Virus record (IMG/VR): IMGVR_UViG_3300026512_000024
Location: 1 to 43,612 of that record
Length of the DNA: 43,612 bases
Source: a virus
Strand: one strand, 5' to 3'
Each line of letters opens with the position of its first letter. The stretch's first letter is position 1. Below are positions 12,384 to 19,550 of this stretch, in pieces. The position numbers and the translations under genes were made by a program. The notes below the pieces were generated by a model that saw nothing but the letters and a program-made list of their open reading frames with translations, ran no database searches and was not told where the DNA came from.

Positions 12384-13713
12384 TTGTCACCTCCTCCAGT
12401 TCTACTATTTCCATTTCTTCCCTAATTTCCTCCGCACAATCGGAGCAATAATACGAATTGCCTATTCGTTCCACATTATCTTTATAGAAGGATTGATTGC
12501 ATTTCTCACAAACAATGTAGTTACGTTCAAAACAATCTTCGCACACATAATAATCTCCATCATCAATGTAATACATCTGCTCACGCCAAACAGTATCTCC
12601 GCAATCTTCACACTCATCAAACAATTCATTCGCACAATTTTCACAATACAAATAACCATCAGGGCCTTCTATCATATCCTCACGTAGCCCAGTGTAGTCG
12701 CAATGACAACAAAACGTGAACAACTCGTCCCAGCAAGATTCGCAATACGGATAATCATCTGGGCCATAGTAAACCTCATCTTCTGTTAAGGCTATACCGC
12801 AACGTTCACAACGTGCATCAGCTTCTACCACCAGCGGTTCAAAGGAATGTAAATTCCTCTTCCAGATTTGTTGATCGATTGCTTCCTGAGTATATATCAC
12901 CTGCGAGGCATTATCATAATATACTCTTTCAAAAAGAGTGCCCTCTGTAATCCAGTAATCAACATTTTTATCATATTGGATTCTCCAAAACCTATTCCTT
13001 CCAAGGACAGCATTATCAATCCTCATCTCAATATACCTCCTTAATCCTCGCAGTATGGCATCATCAACTCTACCATACTTGCGACCGATATAAAATTCAT
13101 TCGCATTCTTGAAGAAAACCCACGTTCGCCATACTTTATCCCACGGCTTCTTATCTTCTCCTTCAAGGCCGTAGGCAATCAAAGTATTTCCGGCTTGCAG
13201 AATAACGTGTGGTGCATACTTATATTCTCCATCAGGCCTAAAACAACTCGTTGCAACATTCCAGTCAAACATCCCAGCAGCCAGTATATCAATCGGCCTC
13301 GCAGACAGATAGTGCCGCACGTTATCATTCTTTTTGCTATGCACCTGCATTTTCCTTAGCAATAAATCAAACATAGGCTGCGGCAGTTTCCTCCGCAGCT
13401 TCTTCCAAATCTTCGCTCCATTGGCTTCTCTTCCAAGGATGAGCTCCTCTCGGGAATATTCTTTGCCGAGATATTGCTTACAGATCCTTCCCATCGCCTC
13501 AATCCAGTGGTCAGGCGGCACGACCACTGGCTCAAACTCAATCCGCAGTTCAGGATTCCAGAGGCCAAGATAATCAAGCATTGGCCTTCTGGCTTCCAAG
13601 GAACGCCATATTATTTCTGCAAAATTACTCAGCGATATCTCTACATAGAAGTATAGTTTTAAGAAATTCCATGCTTCATCGATATGTTTCGCAATTGCTT
13701 CTCTCATGCTCAT
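12376..13713 (-). CDS. phage protein with multi-zinc-finger (LIM-like) C-terminus
   Basis: 445 residues, AAGGAGGTGTAAA before the ATG. Residues about 1-300 are a mixed domain containing SARPIDILAAGMFDWNVATS then C, followed by a glycine-rich strand TLIAYGLEG. This resembles a phage family with a conserved W-x-SC motif whose function I do not know. Residues about 305-430 hold four or five Cys-rich repeats of the form CxxC-x(14-18)-YxCxxC, spaced like tandem LIM or treble-clef fingers. These probably mediate protein contacts. The stop overlaps the peptidase start. Confidence 0.7.
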   Translation of the reverse strand: MSMREAIAKHIDEAWNFLKLYFYVEISLSNFAEIIWRSLEARRPMLDYLGLWNPELRIEFEPVVVPPDHWIEAMGRICKQYLGKEYSREELILGREANGAKIWKKLRRKLPQPMFDLLLRKMQVHSKKNDNVRHYLSARPIDILAAGMFDWNVATSCFRPDGEYKYAPHVILQAGNTLIAYGLEGEDKKPWDKVWRTWVFFKNANEFYIGRKYGRVDDAILRGLRRYIEMRIDNAVLGRNRFWRIQYDKNVDYWITEGTLFERVYYDNASQVIYTQEAIDQQIWKRNLHSFEPLVVEADARCERCGIALTEDEVYYGPDDYPYCESCWDELFTFCCHCDYTGLREDMIEGPDGYLYCENCANELFDECEDCGDTVWREQMYYIDDGDYYVCEDCFERNYIVCEKCNQSFYKDNVERIGNSYYCSDCAEEIREEMEIVELEEVTNE

Positions 13714-13743
13714 TTTACACCTCCTTGGTTTATCTTGACCTCT

Positions 13744-14166
13744 CTACACATCCTCATTCTCTTTCATCGAATAAAACCCATTCCCAACGATGATGTGATC
13801 CACAAGGGTGATGTCTATTAGTTCGCACGCTTTCTTGATTTTACGAGTTATCTCAATATCATCTTCACTGGGTTGCATATCACCGCTTGGATGATTGTGC
13901 GAAAGCAGTATCGCAGTTGCACCGCATAACAGGGCCGAACGCAACACTATGGCAACATCAACGTAAGTGGCATTCTTGCCTCCTGAAAATATGTTTTTCC
14001 AATATATTGGTTGATTCTTCGAGTTCAAAAACAAGACTACGAAATGCTCCTGTCCGTCATCCAAGGTGTCGTAAATAGGACGAAGCATCTCATAGGCATC
14101 CTGTGGCGTATGAATCTGTTTTGTGCTATACGGCTCGCCTTGCTCTTTCAGAATAAACGTTCGCAT
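13744..14166 (-). CDS. radC: RadC-like JAB/JAMM domain protein
   Basis: 140 residues, GAAGGAGGTGAGAGC before the ATG. It contains the whole JAMM signature: E40 in QEHFVVLFLNSKN, then LSHNHPSGD (H90, H92), and D103 in PSEDDI. It lacks the helix-hairpin-helix N-terminus of full-length bacterial RadC, as most phage and plasmid versions do. The fold is that of a zinc isopeptidase, but RadC's real substrate remains unclear. It lies upstream of the multi-finger protein and the peptidase. Confidence 0.88.
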   Translation of the reverse strand: MRTFILKEQGEPYSTKQIHTPQDAYEMLRPIYDTLDDGQEHFVVLFLNSKNQPIYWKNIFSGGKNATYVDVAIVLRSALLCGATAILLSHNHPSGDMQPSEDDIEITRKIKKACELIDITLVDHIIVGNGFYSMKENEDV

Positions 14167-14179
14167 GCTCTCACCTCCT

Positions 14180-14362
14180 TCAATCGTTCATCCCAAGCCA
14201 CGCATATACTTTTCTCTTGCTCACTGGCCTCAAGAAGGCCCTTATTCCACACCACATCGCAGGCCTGAGATAATACTGGCCTGCGGCGTCTTGGACAAGG
14301 ATGTGGTTCTCAAGATGGGCAATTTCTCTCAGGGGACGACGGATTTTGGTTTTGCTTCTCAT
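14180..14362 (-). CDS. small basic protein (60 aa)
   Basis: ATG at 14362 behind AAAGGAGGTATTAGT. Arg-rich N-terminus (MRSKTKIRRPLREIAHLENH), then a YYLRPAMWCGIR segment. No membrane span or Cys pair. It fills the gap between the 157-residue gene and radC with normal spacing. Function unknown. Confidence 0.65.
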   Translation of the reverse strand: MRSKTKIRRPLREIAHLENHILVQDAAGQYYLRPAMWCGIRAFLRPVSKRKVYAWLGMND

Positions 14363-14387
14363 ACTAATACCTCCTTTGGTTAAACGA

Positions 14388-14861
14388 TTACTTCACTTGT
14401 TTCACCAACTCCTCAATATATTCCTCTTCGCTTTTCGGATGCGGATCAAGGATGCAATAAATCTTGGCAATTACTTTAGGTATCCATACTTTATTGACAA
14501 GGTCAGCAGGTATATCTGCCTCTACGGGTTGGCTTCGCACTACACCTGTAAATCCTCGATGCAGCAAATCAGCAAGGTCTCTGTAGATATGAAATCTACG
14601 AAATAGCTCAACTAAATCCCATTGCTCCTTTTCGCTGAACGGCGTATACTCCAAATACGGACCAACGCCGTTCCATTCAAAAAAGTAATGCAATAGGTCA
14701 GTCTTGTAGGTATGCGATACCCAAGACCGACCTTTGTAATAGCCTTCAATATAACCAAATCCCCAATACCATCCGCATTCCCACTTCGCAGGCTCGAGGT
14801 AGAAGTGGATGGTCTTGGTTTTGCCTAACAACCAGCCTCGCTTCGGACAATACTTTTTCAT
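14388..14861 (-). CDS. unrecognised Trp/Tyr-rich protein (157 aa)
   Basis: ATG at 14861 behind AAAGGAGGTGGTAGT. The first half is rich in aromatic residues (FYLEPAKWECGWYWGFGYIE), suggesting a compact beta domain. The second half is helical and contains WDLVELFRRFHIYRDLADLL. I have an impression of related proteins in other phages but no function. It begins the block that ends at the 11107-11140 terminator; I see no convincing promoter directly upstream. Confidence 0.65.
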   Translation of the reverse strand: MKKYCPKRGWLLGKTKTIHFYLEPAKWECGWYWGFGYIEGYYKGRSWVSHTYKTDLLHYFFEWNGVGPYLEYTPFSEKEQWDLVELFRRFHIYRDLADLLHRGFTGVVRSQPVEADIPADLVNKVWIPKVIAKIYCILDPHPKSEEEYIEELVKQVK

Positions 14862-14887
14862 ACTACCACCTCCTTTGTTAAATGAGT

Positions 14888-14990
14888 TACTACGGGTTTA
14901 GTCGCTACGCTCCTACTACGGGTTAAATGGGTTAACGGTTTATTATGCTCGTTAGGTTTATTGGGCACGAGCATGCTCGCTCGTCGCAAG
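14888..14990. repeat. short direct repeats and a 12-bp palindrome
   Basis: TACTACGGGTT occurs at 14888-14898 and 14914-14924, each flanked by TTAAATG-like bases. At 14968-14979 is the perfect palindrome CGAGCATGCTCG, followed by GCTCGTCGCAAGGAAGGAA. The latter resembles the flank of the repeat at 11061-11085 read on the minus strand. The stretch 14862-15023 holds no gene. Confidence 0.5.
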
Positions 14991-15000
14991 GAAGGAATAA

Positions 15001-15037
15001 AAAAAAAAGAAAAGAGGAGGCACTTAGGCCTCCTCTT
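15001..15037 (-). terminator. rho-independent terminator overlapping a stop codon
   Basis: AAGAGGAGGC (15012-15021) pairs perfectly with GCCTCCTCTT (15028-15037) around six bases. Read leftward it is followed by a long T-rich run. The stop codon of the 113-residue gene (15024) lies within the loop, so the last codons are part of the stem. Confidence 0.88.
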
Positions 15038-15365
15038 CTGCTTCGTCCTCATCTTGCTGAATTTCAACGTTGTGGCGGGACAAGATGCACAAAATTGGCT
15101 CTTGCCAACACAACCTTTCTATCTTTTCCTCTGCAGAGATTACTTTTATTTCGGTGATAATCTCATTCAGTTTCTGAGCAATGGTCTCACCATCTCCTTC
15201 AAGCCTAAAGACACCATAAGGTTCTATATCAAACCCTGCTTCTCTAAGTTTTGTCGTCAATTTCCGATCATAGTCATAATCGGCAATTGACCCATAGACT
15301 CTCTTTTTCTCTGGTTCGAGATGAAAAGTAACCGTCCCTAACTCAGTTACCATTCTTGCTCTCAT
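15024..15365 (-). CDS. unrecognised acidic-tailed protein (113 aa)
   Basis: ATG at 15365 behind GAAGGAGGTGTAAG. A short beta start (GTVTFHLEPEKKRVYGSIAD), then helices, and a very acidic C-terminus ending DEDEAEEEA that is encoded by the terminator stem. Role unknown; the acidic tail could mimic DNA, but that is speculation. Confidence 0.65.
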   Translation of the reverse strand: MRARMVTELGTVTFHLEPEKKRVYGSIADYDYDRKLTTKLREAGFDIEPYGVFRLEGDGETIAQKLNEIITEIKVISAEEKIERLCWQEPILCILSRHNVEIQQDEDEAEEEA

Positions 15366-15399
15366 CTTACACCTCCTTCTTTGCCTCCCTCCATCACCT

Positions 15400-15437
15400 C
15401 CTCAGGCAGGGCGGGGAGGCATCGCCTCTGCCTGAGG
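15400..15437. other. long intergenic hairpin
   Basis: CCTCAGGCAG (15400-15409) and CTGCCTGAGG (15428-15437) are perfect inverted repeats around an 18-base GC-rich centre that can pair further. Downstream on the plus strand is CTTTAATT, only a weak T-tract; on the minus strand there is none. It separates the first two leftward genes and may attenuate or process their mRNA. Confidence 0.6.
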
Positions 15438-15484
15438 CTTTAATTCCATTAGGTTTATTGGTAAATTGTAGAGGCAGGGAGGAA

Positions 15485-15694
15485 TTACTCCTCCACTACC
15501 TCAACTATTTCTTCTGGTGCATATACGACATAATCTGGAGAACGATCCGTGCGTTTGCGACTGTTCTTGGTAATTATCAGGGATGTGTCATCCGCTAACC
15601 TGATGATGATGGCCTTCTTGGATTTGCTGACCCAGCCGCTGCCAACACGGATGTTGCGGGGTTTGGTTTGTTGACGCTTGACTTTTATCGTCAT
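15485..15694 (-). CDS. small basic beta protein (69 aa), first leftward gene
   Basis: ATG at 15694 behind AAGGAGGTGTGCG. Basic N-terminus (KVKRQQTKPRNIRVGSGWVS), predicted strands KAIIIRLADDTSLIITK, acidic end EEIVEVVEE. It is the first gene of the leftward arm, next to the gene-free control region. A small nucleic-acid-binding protein would fit the charge, but no family is recognised. Confidence 0.65.
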   Translation of the reverse strand: MTIKVKRQQTKPRNIRVGSGWVSKSKKAIIIRLADDTSLIITKNSRKRTDRSPDYVVYAPEEIVEVVEE

Positions 15695-15761
15695 CGCACA
15701 CCTCCTTGTTTTTAAAAACCCAAACCTTACTTTTACTTCATTCGGTTTATTGGTTTCGGCT

Positions 15762-15807
15762 TTTCGGCGTTGTCGGTGTCGGCTTCGTTTCGGCGTTGTC
15801 GGTGTCG
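15762..15807. repeat. two direct copies of a 20-bp GC-rich element
   Basis: TTTCGGCGTTGTCGGTGTCG occurs at 15762-15781 and 15788-15807, followed by shorter TTTCGGCG repeats up to about 15840. Frames crossing it on both strands are open only because of the repetition, and none has a ribosome site. The stretch 15695-16621 contains no convincing gene. Confidence 0.65.
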
Positions 15808-15850
15808 CTTTTCGCTTTTTCGGCGTTTCGGCGTTCGGCGTGGCGGGGAA

Positions 15851-15897
15851 TTCTTTTTCTCCATTTTTCTTCTTCTCTCTCTCCCCCCTTTTTTTTC
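15851..15897. other. long pyrimidine tract
   Basis: Bases 15864-15897 are 34 consecutive pyrimidines, preceded by 12 more across a single A. Such tracts melt or form triplex-like structures easily and are common beside replication origins. Here it lies within the gene-free region between the divergent arms. Confidence 0.5.
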
Positions 15898-16044
15898 ATT
15901 TAGAAAAAATATAGTCGTATTAGTAGTAACAATGCCGAAAACCAAATCTCTTATATTCCTACCCTGACGACGTATGTCCTTGTGCGACAATGGGTTGCGG
16001 CGACGAGGGCGGTTTCAGAAGCGTGGAAAAGTAGGGGTAATATT

Positions 16045-16130
16045 GGGGATAAAATTAGGGCGACCAGCGACGCAGGGGTGTGGGGTTCTGGGGCGGTGGG
16101 GGAGTGTCTTTTGGGTGGTCTTGGGTCGCC
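16045..16130 (+). other. G-quadruplex motif enclosed by an inverted repeat
   Basis: Four G-runs of at least four bases lie at 16075-16078, 16082-16085, 16090-16093 and 16098-16102, with loops of 3, 4 and 4 bases. That meets the strict definition of a four-tetrad quadruplex on the plus strand. GGCGACC (16059-16065) and GGTCGCC (16124-16130) bracket it. Just upstream, 16045-16058 is an inverted copy of the core of the 24-bp array. An origin or regulatory role is inferred. Confidence 0.65.
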
Positions 16131-16152
16131 TCACCCCCGCAACTCTACCTTT

Positions 16153-16404
16153 AATTTTACCCTAATTACCGCATCCAATTTTACCCTAACTACCATATCC
16201 AATTTTATTCCCTTTACTACCTCCAATTTTACCCTCCTTACCACGCCCAATTTTGCCTTATTTACCGCCTCTAATTTTATCCTATTTACCGCCTCCAATT
16301 TTACCCTACTTACCATACCCAATTTTATCCTTAAAACTACCTCTAAAACATACCTAACCGCTACACTCAATTTCATCCTAACCGCCACATCCAATTTATC
16401 CTTA
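16153..16404. repeat. iteron-like array of 24-bp tandem repeats
   Basis: Units start at 16153, 16177, 16201, 16225, 16249, 16273, 16297, 16321, 16345, 16369 and 16393, in perfect 24-base register. The core is AATTTTACCCTA, followed by a variable TTACC-type half; unit nine is the most degenerate and the last is partial. Long frames are open on both strands because 24 is divisible by three. However, conservation is strongest in the nucleotide core, favouring a DNA-binding function such as origin iterons. It lies between the divergent transcription arms. Confidence 0.85.
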
Positions 16405-16536
16405 ACGCTAAACCCAGCAACTCAGTTCTCAACCATCCTAATTTTAAGACAATGCCTAAGCCTGATTTCAGGGGTAGTTAATAACCCTAAAAATAGGTGC
16501 TCATTCTACTCAATTTTATACCACCCACAGCACTAA

Positions 16537-16585
16537 AACTTATGCTTGACACTACACTGAACTTATGCTATAGTTTAAGCATAAT
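16537..16585 (+). promoter_or_regulatory. rightward sigma70 promoter with three operator-like half-sites
   Basis: TTGACA (16546-16551), a 17-base spacer and TATAGT (16569-16574) make a near-consensus promoter. AACTTATGCT occurs at 16537-16546 and 16560-16569. TTATGCT (16563-16569) is also repeated inverted as AGCATAA at 16578-16584, centred on the -10. A dimeric repressor bound there would block RNA polymerase. It should drive the 16622 gene and the structural genes beyond. Confidence 0.8.
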
Positions 16586-16621
16586 AGTAGTCCTAATAGC
16601 CACACAACAAAGGAGGTAGAG

Positions 16622-17308
16622 ATGATTAAAAAGCACTACAAATCTGTATCCAAAAACAAAATAACTCAGATTGTAAAAATGCTTAAAGGTGGGATGTATG
16701 ACGTAGAAGTTCAGGTGGACAAAGAGAAAAACATTATAACTACTCTTAACATCCACAAAATAGATACTGAAGGAGATATTGTTAAAGATATTGCTGAGAT
16801 AATAAGGAGCAAGCATGAGGCAAAGGATGAAGAGGAGGAGGAAAGTGAGCCAGAGCCCAGTGAGCCAGAGCCTAACAGTGATAAAGGCGACACTAATACC
16901 AAATATGTATTTTTCTCCTACATTGATAAAAATGACCTTTCTGTTCTTTTCTGGGCAGTGCCAACGATATTGCACGAAGAGATGTTTATATCTTGGACAT
17001 CTGGGGCGTTTGAATTGTTGCGAAACTACGTTAAAGCAGGAAAGGAGAATATAAAGAAGTATGCACAGGCCTTCCATAAATATAAACCAATGCCCGACGA
17101 AGTTAAAAACATACCACACAACACTCTCCCTGAAGATTACGTCCCTGAAATATTTACGATAGGGCTGATGGAAGTCAATGGTGATACTACTAACATTATT
17201 AATTGCAGAGATGTTACTGCTACATGGATAAAGGACATTAAAGATTGTAGTGCGGTGGCAGGGAAAATATATGATAAATATTGTAATAAGGAACGAGGAG
17301 AGTTATAA
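16622..17308 (+). CDS. first rightward gene, unknown function (228 aa)
   Basis: AAAGGAGGTAGAG precedes the ATG, about 40 bases after the probable transcription start. There are two parts. Residues 1-65 are a basic alpha-beta region (KNKITQIVKMLKGGMYDVEV). Then comes a very acidic linker with EPEPSEPEP (about 66-98). Residues 99-228 are a second domain with aromatic residues and FISWTSGAFELLRNYVKAGK. It is first in the late operon just before packaging genes. A small terminase or regulator is conceivable, but no signature is seen. Confidence 0.7.
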   Translation: MIKKHYKSVSKNKITQIVKMLKGGMYDVEVQVDKEKNIITTLNIHKIDTEGDIVKDIAEIIRSKHEAKDEEEEESEPEPSEPEPNSDKGDTNTKYVFFSYIDKNDLSVLFWAVPTILHEEMFISWTSGAFELLRNYVKAGKENIKKYAQAFHKYKPMPDEVKNIPHNTLPEDYVPEIFTIGLMEVNGDTTNIINCRDVTATWIKDIKDCSAVAGKIYDKYCNKERGEL

Positions 17309-17316
17309 TAAAATTG

Positions 17317-17571
17317 ATGGATAATTTAAGCGACAAAATCCAGAAGCCCCTCCTTGACTTAATTGAGGAAGCGATACATACTGTGACCAATTATATAGAT
17401 GGGTATGAGGGGGATAAGAGCAAAGTTGATGTTGCGTTGCGGGTTGTGCTGCAGTATATGAGGGAGATGAAGGCGGCGGAGAAAGAGGACAAGAATAAAG
17501 AAGAGAAGCCTGCCTTTGATGTTGAGAAGGTGAACAGGATAAAGAAGATGTTAGATGATTTAGGGATGTAG
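17317..17571 (+). CDS. unrecognised small helical protein (84 aa)
   Basis: ATG at 17317 (an adjacent TTG at 17314 is possible); the nearest GAGGAG is about 17 bases upstream, so translation may be coupled to the previous gene. Helical: LLDLIEEAIHTVTNYIDGY, then a charged lysine/glutamate stretch. It lies two genes before the large terminase, where small terminase subunits usually sit, but it has no visible helix-turn-helix. Confidence 0.6.
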   Translation: MDNLSDKIQKPLLDLIEEAIHTVTNYIDGYEGDKSKVDVALRVVLQYMREMKAAEKEDKNKEEKPAFDVEKVNRIKKMLDDLGM

Positions 17572-17591
17572 AGCGTCAGTGAGGAGGGAAT

Positions 17592-17786
17592 ATGGGGAAG
17601 TGGTGGATTAAGCATCCGGGTAGGATGACGAGGGAGTGTCGTCGACGTGGATATTCCAAGATGACGTTTGGGTGCATACAAGAGGTGATTAGGGATGCCA
17701 AGAAGAAACACGATACGTCGTTGTTGAGGGCTGCCTTGTTGGGGAAGAGGATATTGCGGGGTGAGTTTAGGAAAGGGAAAAAGTGA
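17592..17786 (+). CDS. small basic protein before terminase (64 aa)
   Basis: GAGGAGGGAAT precedes the ATG. Strongly basic with CRRRGYSKMTFGCIQEVIRD and a C-terminal GEFRKGKK. The stop overlaps the terminase start (GTGA). A DNA-contacting packaging accessory is plausible from charge and place. No family recognised. Confidence 0.65.
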   Translation: MGKWWIKHPGRMTRECRRRGYSKMTFGCIQEVIRDAKKKHDTSLLRAALLGKRILRGEFRKGKK

Positions 17787-19366
17787 ATGCCAGAGTGCAG
17801 ATTGACAAAGAGAAAGAAGAGATAAGGCGAGAGTATGAGAAGAAGAAGGCTCAGTTTTTAAGGTTAAGGCAAGAGTTGATGACCCTGCCCACCATCCCTG
17901 AGGAGATACTGAGCAGGGCGAAGCGAGATTTCAATTTCTTTTGTTCTGCGTTCCTGTGGACGTATAATCCGAGAGGCGAAGAGAAAGAGATACCATTCAT
18001 ACTATATCCTTTCCAAGAATGGGCTGCCCTTGAGATAATTGAACATATCGTTAAGAAGAAAGATTTACTGATTGAGAAGTCTCGTGATATGGGTGCGACT
18101 TGGTTGATATTAGCCATCTTCCTTTGGGGGTTTTTATTTCACGGGTGGCACTTGAAGGTGGGGTCGAGGAAAGATGAGGCGGTGGATAGGTATGGGGATA
18201 TGGATACCTTGTTTGAGAGGTTGCGGTTTATGATAAGGACGTCGCACCTGCAAATTAGGGATATGTTTAAAGAGAAGGAACATTTTAAGGAAAAGTTGAT
18301 TAAACATCCGCAAGGAGTGAATGCCATTGTGGGGGAGGCAACGACGAGCACTTTCTCAAGATCGGGCAGATACAATTCCATTCTCCTTGATGAGTTTTCT
18401 TTTGTCCCACCGCAAGACAGCGATATGATATGGCAGGCGTGTGGTGACTCTACGCCGTGCAGGATTGCCTTGTCGACGCCACCTGTGCATATGCGAGGTA
18501 AGTTTGTTGATTTGCGGATGGGCGGGTATATTGATGTGTTAACGTTGCACTGGAGGTTGCACCCGTATAAGACAGAAGAATGGTATGAGGAAGAGAAGAA
18601 GAGGCGGAGTAAGAGGGAGATTGCGATTGAGTTGGATATAGATTATACCGCCTCCTCTGATGACAGGTTAGCGACGATGAGTGAAGTAAGGGAAGGGATG
18701 GCCAGAGTTGTTGATACTGAGATTGCCTCAAGGAGAGTGATTAGTGTTGACCTTGCGAGGTTTGGTGAAGACGAGACGGTGATTAAAGTAGGGTGGCTGA
18801 ACAGTAAGGGGCAGGGGTATTGTGCACAGACATATACATTAAAACATAGGAAGGCAACACAAGTGTTAGGATTCCTTAGCACGATACGTCGACGAGGCGA
18901 TCTTATTATTATTGATGCGGTGGGGATGGGCGAGTCGTTTATGGACTTCGTTGAGTCGTCGCTTGGTGAGGTGATACCGTTTATTGGGTCGAATAAGTCG
19001 CATAACCCTACCATCCTGAACTTAAGGGCGGAGGCTTATTTTTACCTTGCTGATTTGATTAAGAAGGGGAAGTTCAGGGATGACGATGAGAAGGCGAGGC
19101 AACAATTGGTGATGTTGTGGTATGACTATTCTGCGGCTGGGAAAAAGATGGTTGTCTCTAAGGAGAAGTTGAGGCAACAAGGGATTAAGTCGCCTGACCA
19201 TGCCGATGCGATGATGATGTTGGCGTGGGGGTTAAGGTTTGTGGATGTCGTCGTGGAGGATAAGACGAATAAGTTGTGGAAGCAAATACAAGAAGAGGTG
19301 AGAATGTTTGCGGGTGGAACTAAATGGGAGGAGTTGAAGGAAGATGTCTTTGAAGAAGTTTTTTAA
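17783..19366 (+). CDS. terL: large terminase subunit
   Basis: 527 residues, GTG start at 17783 overlapping the previous stop. ATPase half: deviant Walker A EKSRDMGATW (K99-T106) and Walker B ILLDEFSF (D203, E204). Nuclease half, RNase H-like: D323 in SVDLARFGEDE, D378 in IIIDAVGMGES and D475 in SPDHADAMMM. This is the motor that cuts and packages concatemeric DNA into the prohead through the portal. Length and motifs are complete. Relatives are typical of headful-packaging phages, but the packaging mode cannot be read from sequence alone. Confidence 0.93.
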   Translation: MNARVQIDKEKEEIRREYEKKKAQFLRLRQELMTLPTIPEEILSRAKRDFNFFCSAFLWTYNPRGEEKEIPFILYPFQEWAALEIIEHIVKKKDLLIEKSRDMGATWLILAIFLWGFLFHGWHLKVGSRKDEAVDRYGDMDTLFERLRFMIRTSHLQIRDMFKEKEHFKEKLIKHPQGVNAIVGEATTSTFSRSGRYNSILLDEFSFVPPQDSDMIWQACGDSTPCRIALSTPPVHMRGKFVDLRMGGYIDVLTLHWRLHPYKTEEWYEEEKKRRSKREIAIELDIDYTASSDDRLATMSEVREGMARVVDTEIASRRVISVDLARFGEDETVIKVGWLNSKGQGYCAQTYTLKHRKATQVLGFLSTIRRRGDLIIIDAVGMGESFMDFVESSLGEVIPFIGSNKSHNPTILNLRAEAYFYLADLIKKGKFRDDDEKARQQLVMLWYDYSAAGKKMVVSKEKLRQQGIKSPDHADAMMMLAWGLRFVDVVVEDKTNKLWKQIQEEVRMFAGGTKWEELKEDVFEEVF

Positions 19367-19550
19367 GAAACAAGAATGTGAGACTTGCAGAGTGTTGCGA
19401 GAAGAGTTACAATATTTTAAGGAGCTGGTGAGAGATTTACTCTTTGAAAAAGAAAGACTTATGAAGATGTTGCAGGAGCAGGGCGTTGAAGATATTGTAG
19501 AAGAGCAGGACGAAGAACGACCCGAAGGGTATGAGGAGTGGGGGAGTTAG
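19344..19550 (+). CDS. small coiled-coil protein between terL and portal (68 aa)
   Basis: ATG at 19344 overlaps the terminase end by 23 bases, with GGAGTTGAAGGAAG upstream. It contains one CETC motif near residue 12 and a long charged coiled coil (EELQYFKELVRDLLFEKERL), then an acidic tail. Such short coiled-coil proteins often sit here in podoviruses. Role unknown. Confidence 0.7.
   Translation: MSLKKFFKKQECETCRVLREELQYFKELVRDLLFEKERLMKMLQEQGVEDIVEEQDEERPEGYEEWGS

Noticed and set aside
15913-15922. Minus-strand TAATACGACT, identical to the start of the T7 RNA polymerase promoter
   Set aside because: The rest of the promoter does not match and no single-subunit RNA polymerase is encoded; a ten-base match can arise by chance in a window this size.
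15733-15990. Minus-strand basic 85-residue frame upstream of the leftward arm
   Set aside because: TTG start without a ribosome site; composition reflects the GC repeats and pyrimidine tract.
16131-16394. Minus-strand frame of VxRVKLEx repeats
   Set aside because: Same reason as the plus frame; only a weak AGGAT lies near its start, and it is not followed by a coupled gene.
15982-16536. Plus-strand frame with eight-residue repeats across the 24-bp array
   Set aside because: Repeat length divisible by three keeps several frames open; there is no ribosome site and the nucleotide core is better conserved than either peptide. It was kept as an alternative in the array finding.
16568-17119. Long minus-strand frame opposite the first rightward gene
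   Set aside because: Hydrophobic low-quality product, no ribosome site, and it is antisense to a gene with a strong promoter and ribosome site.
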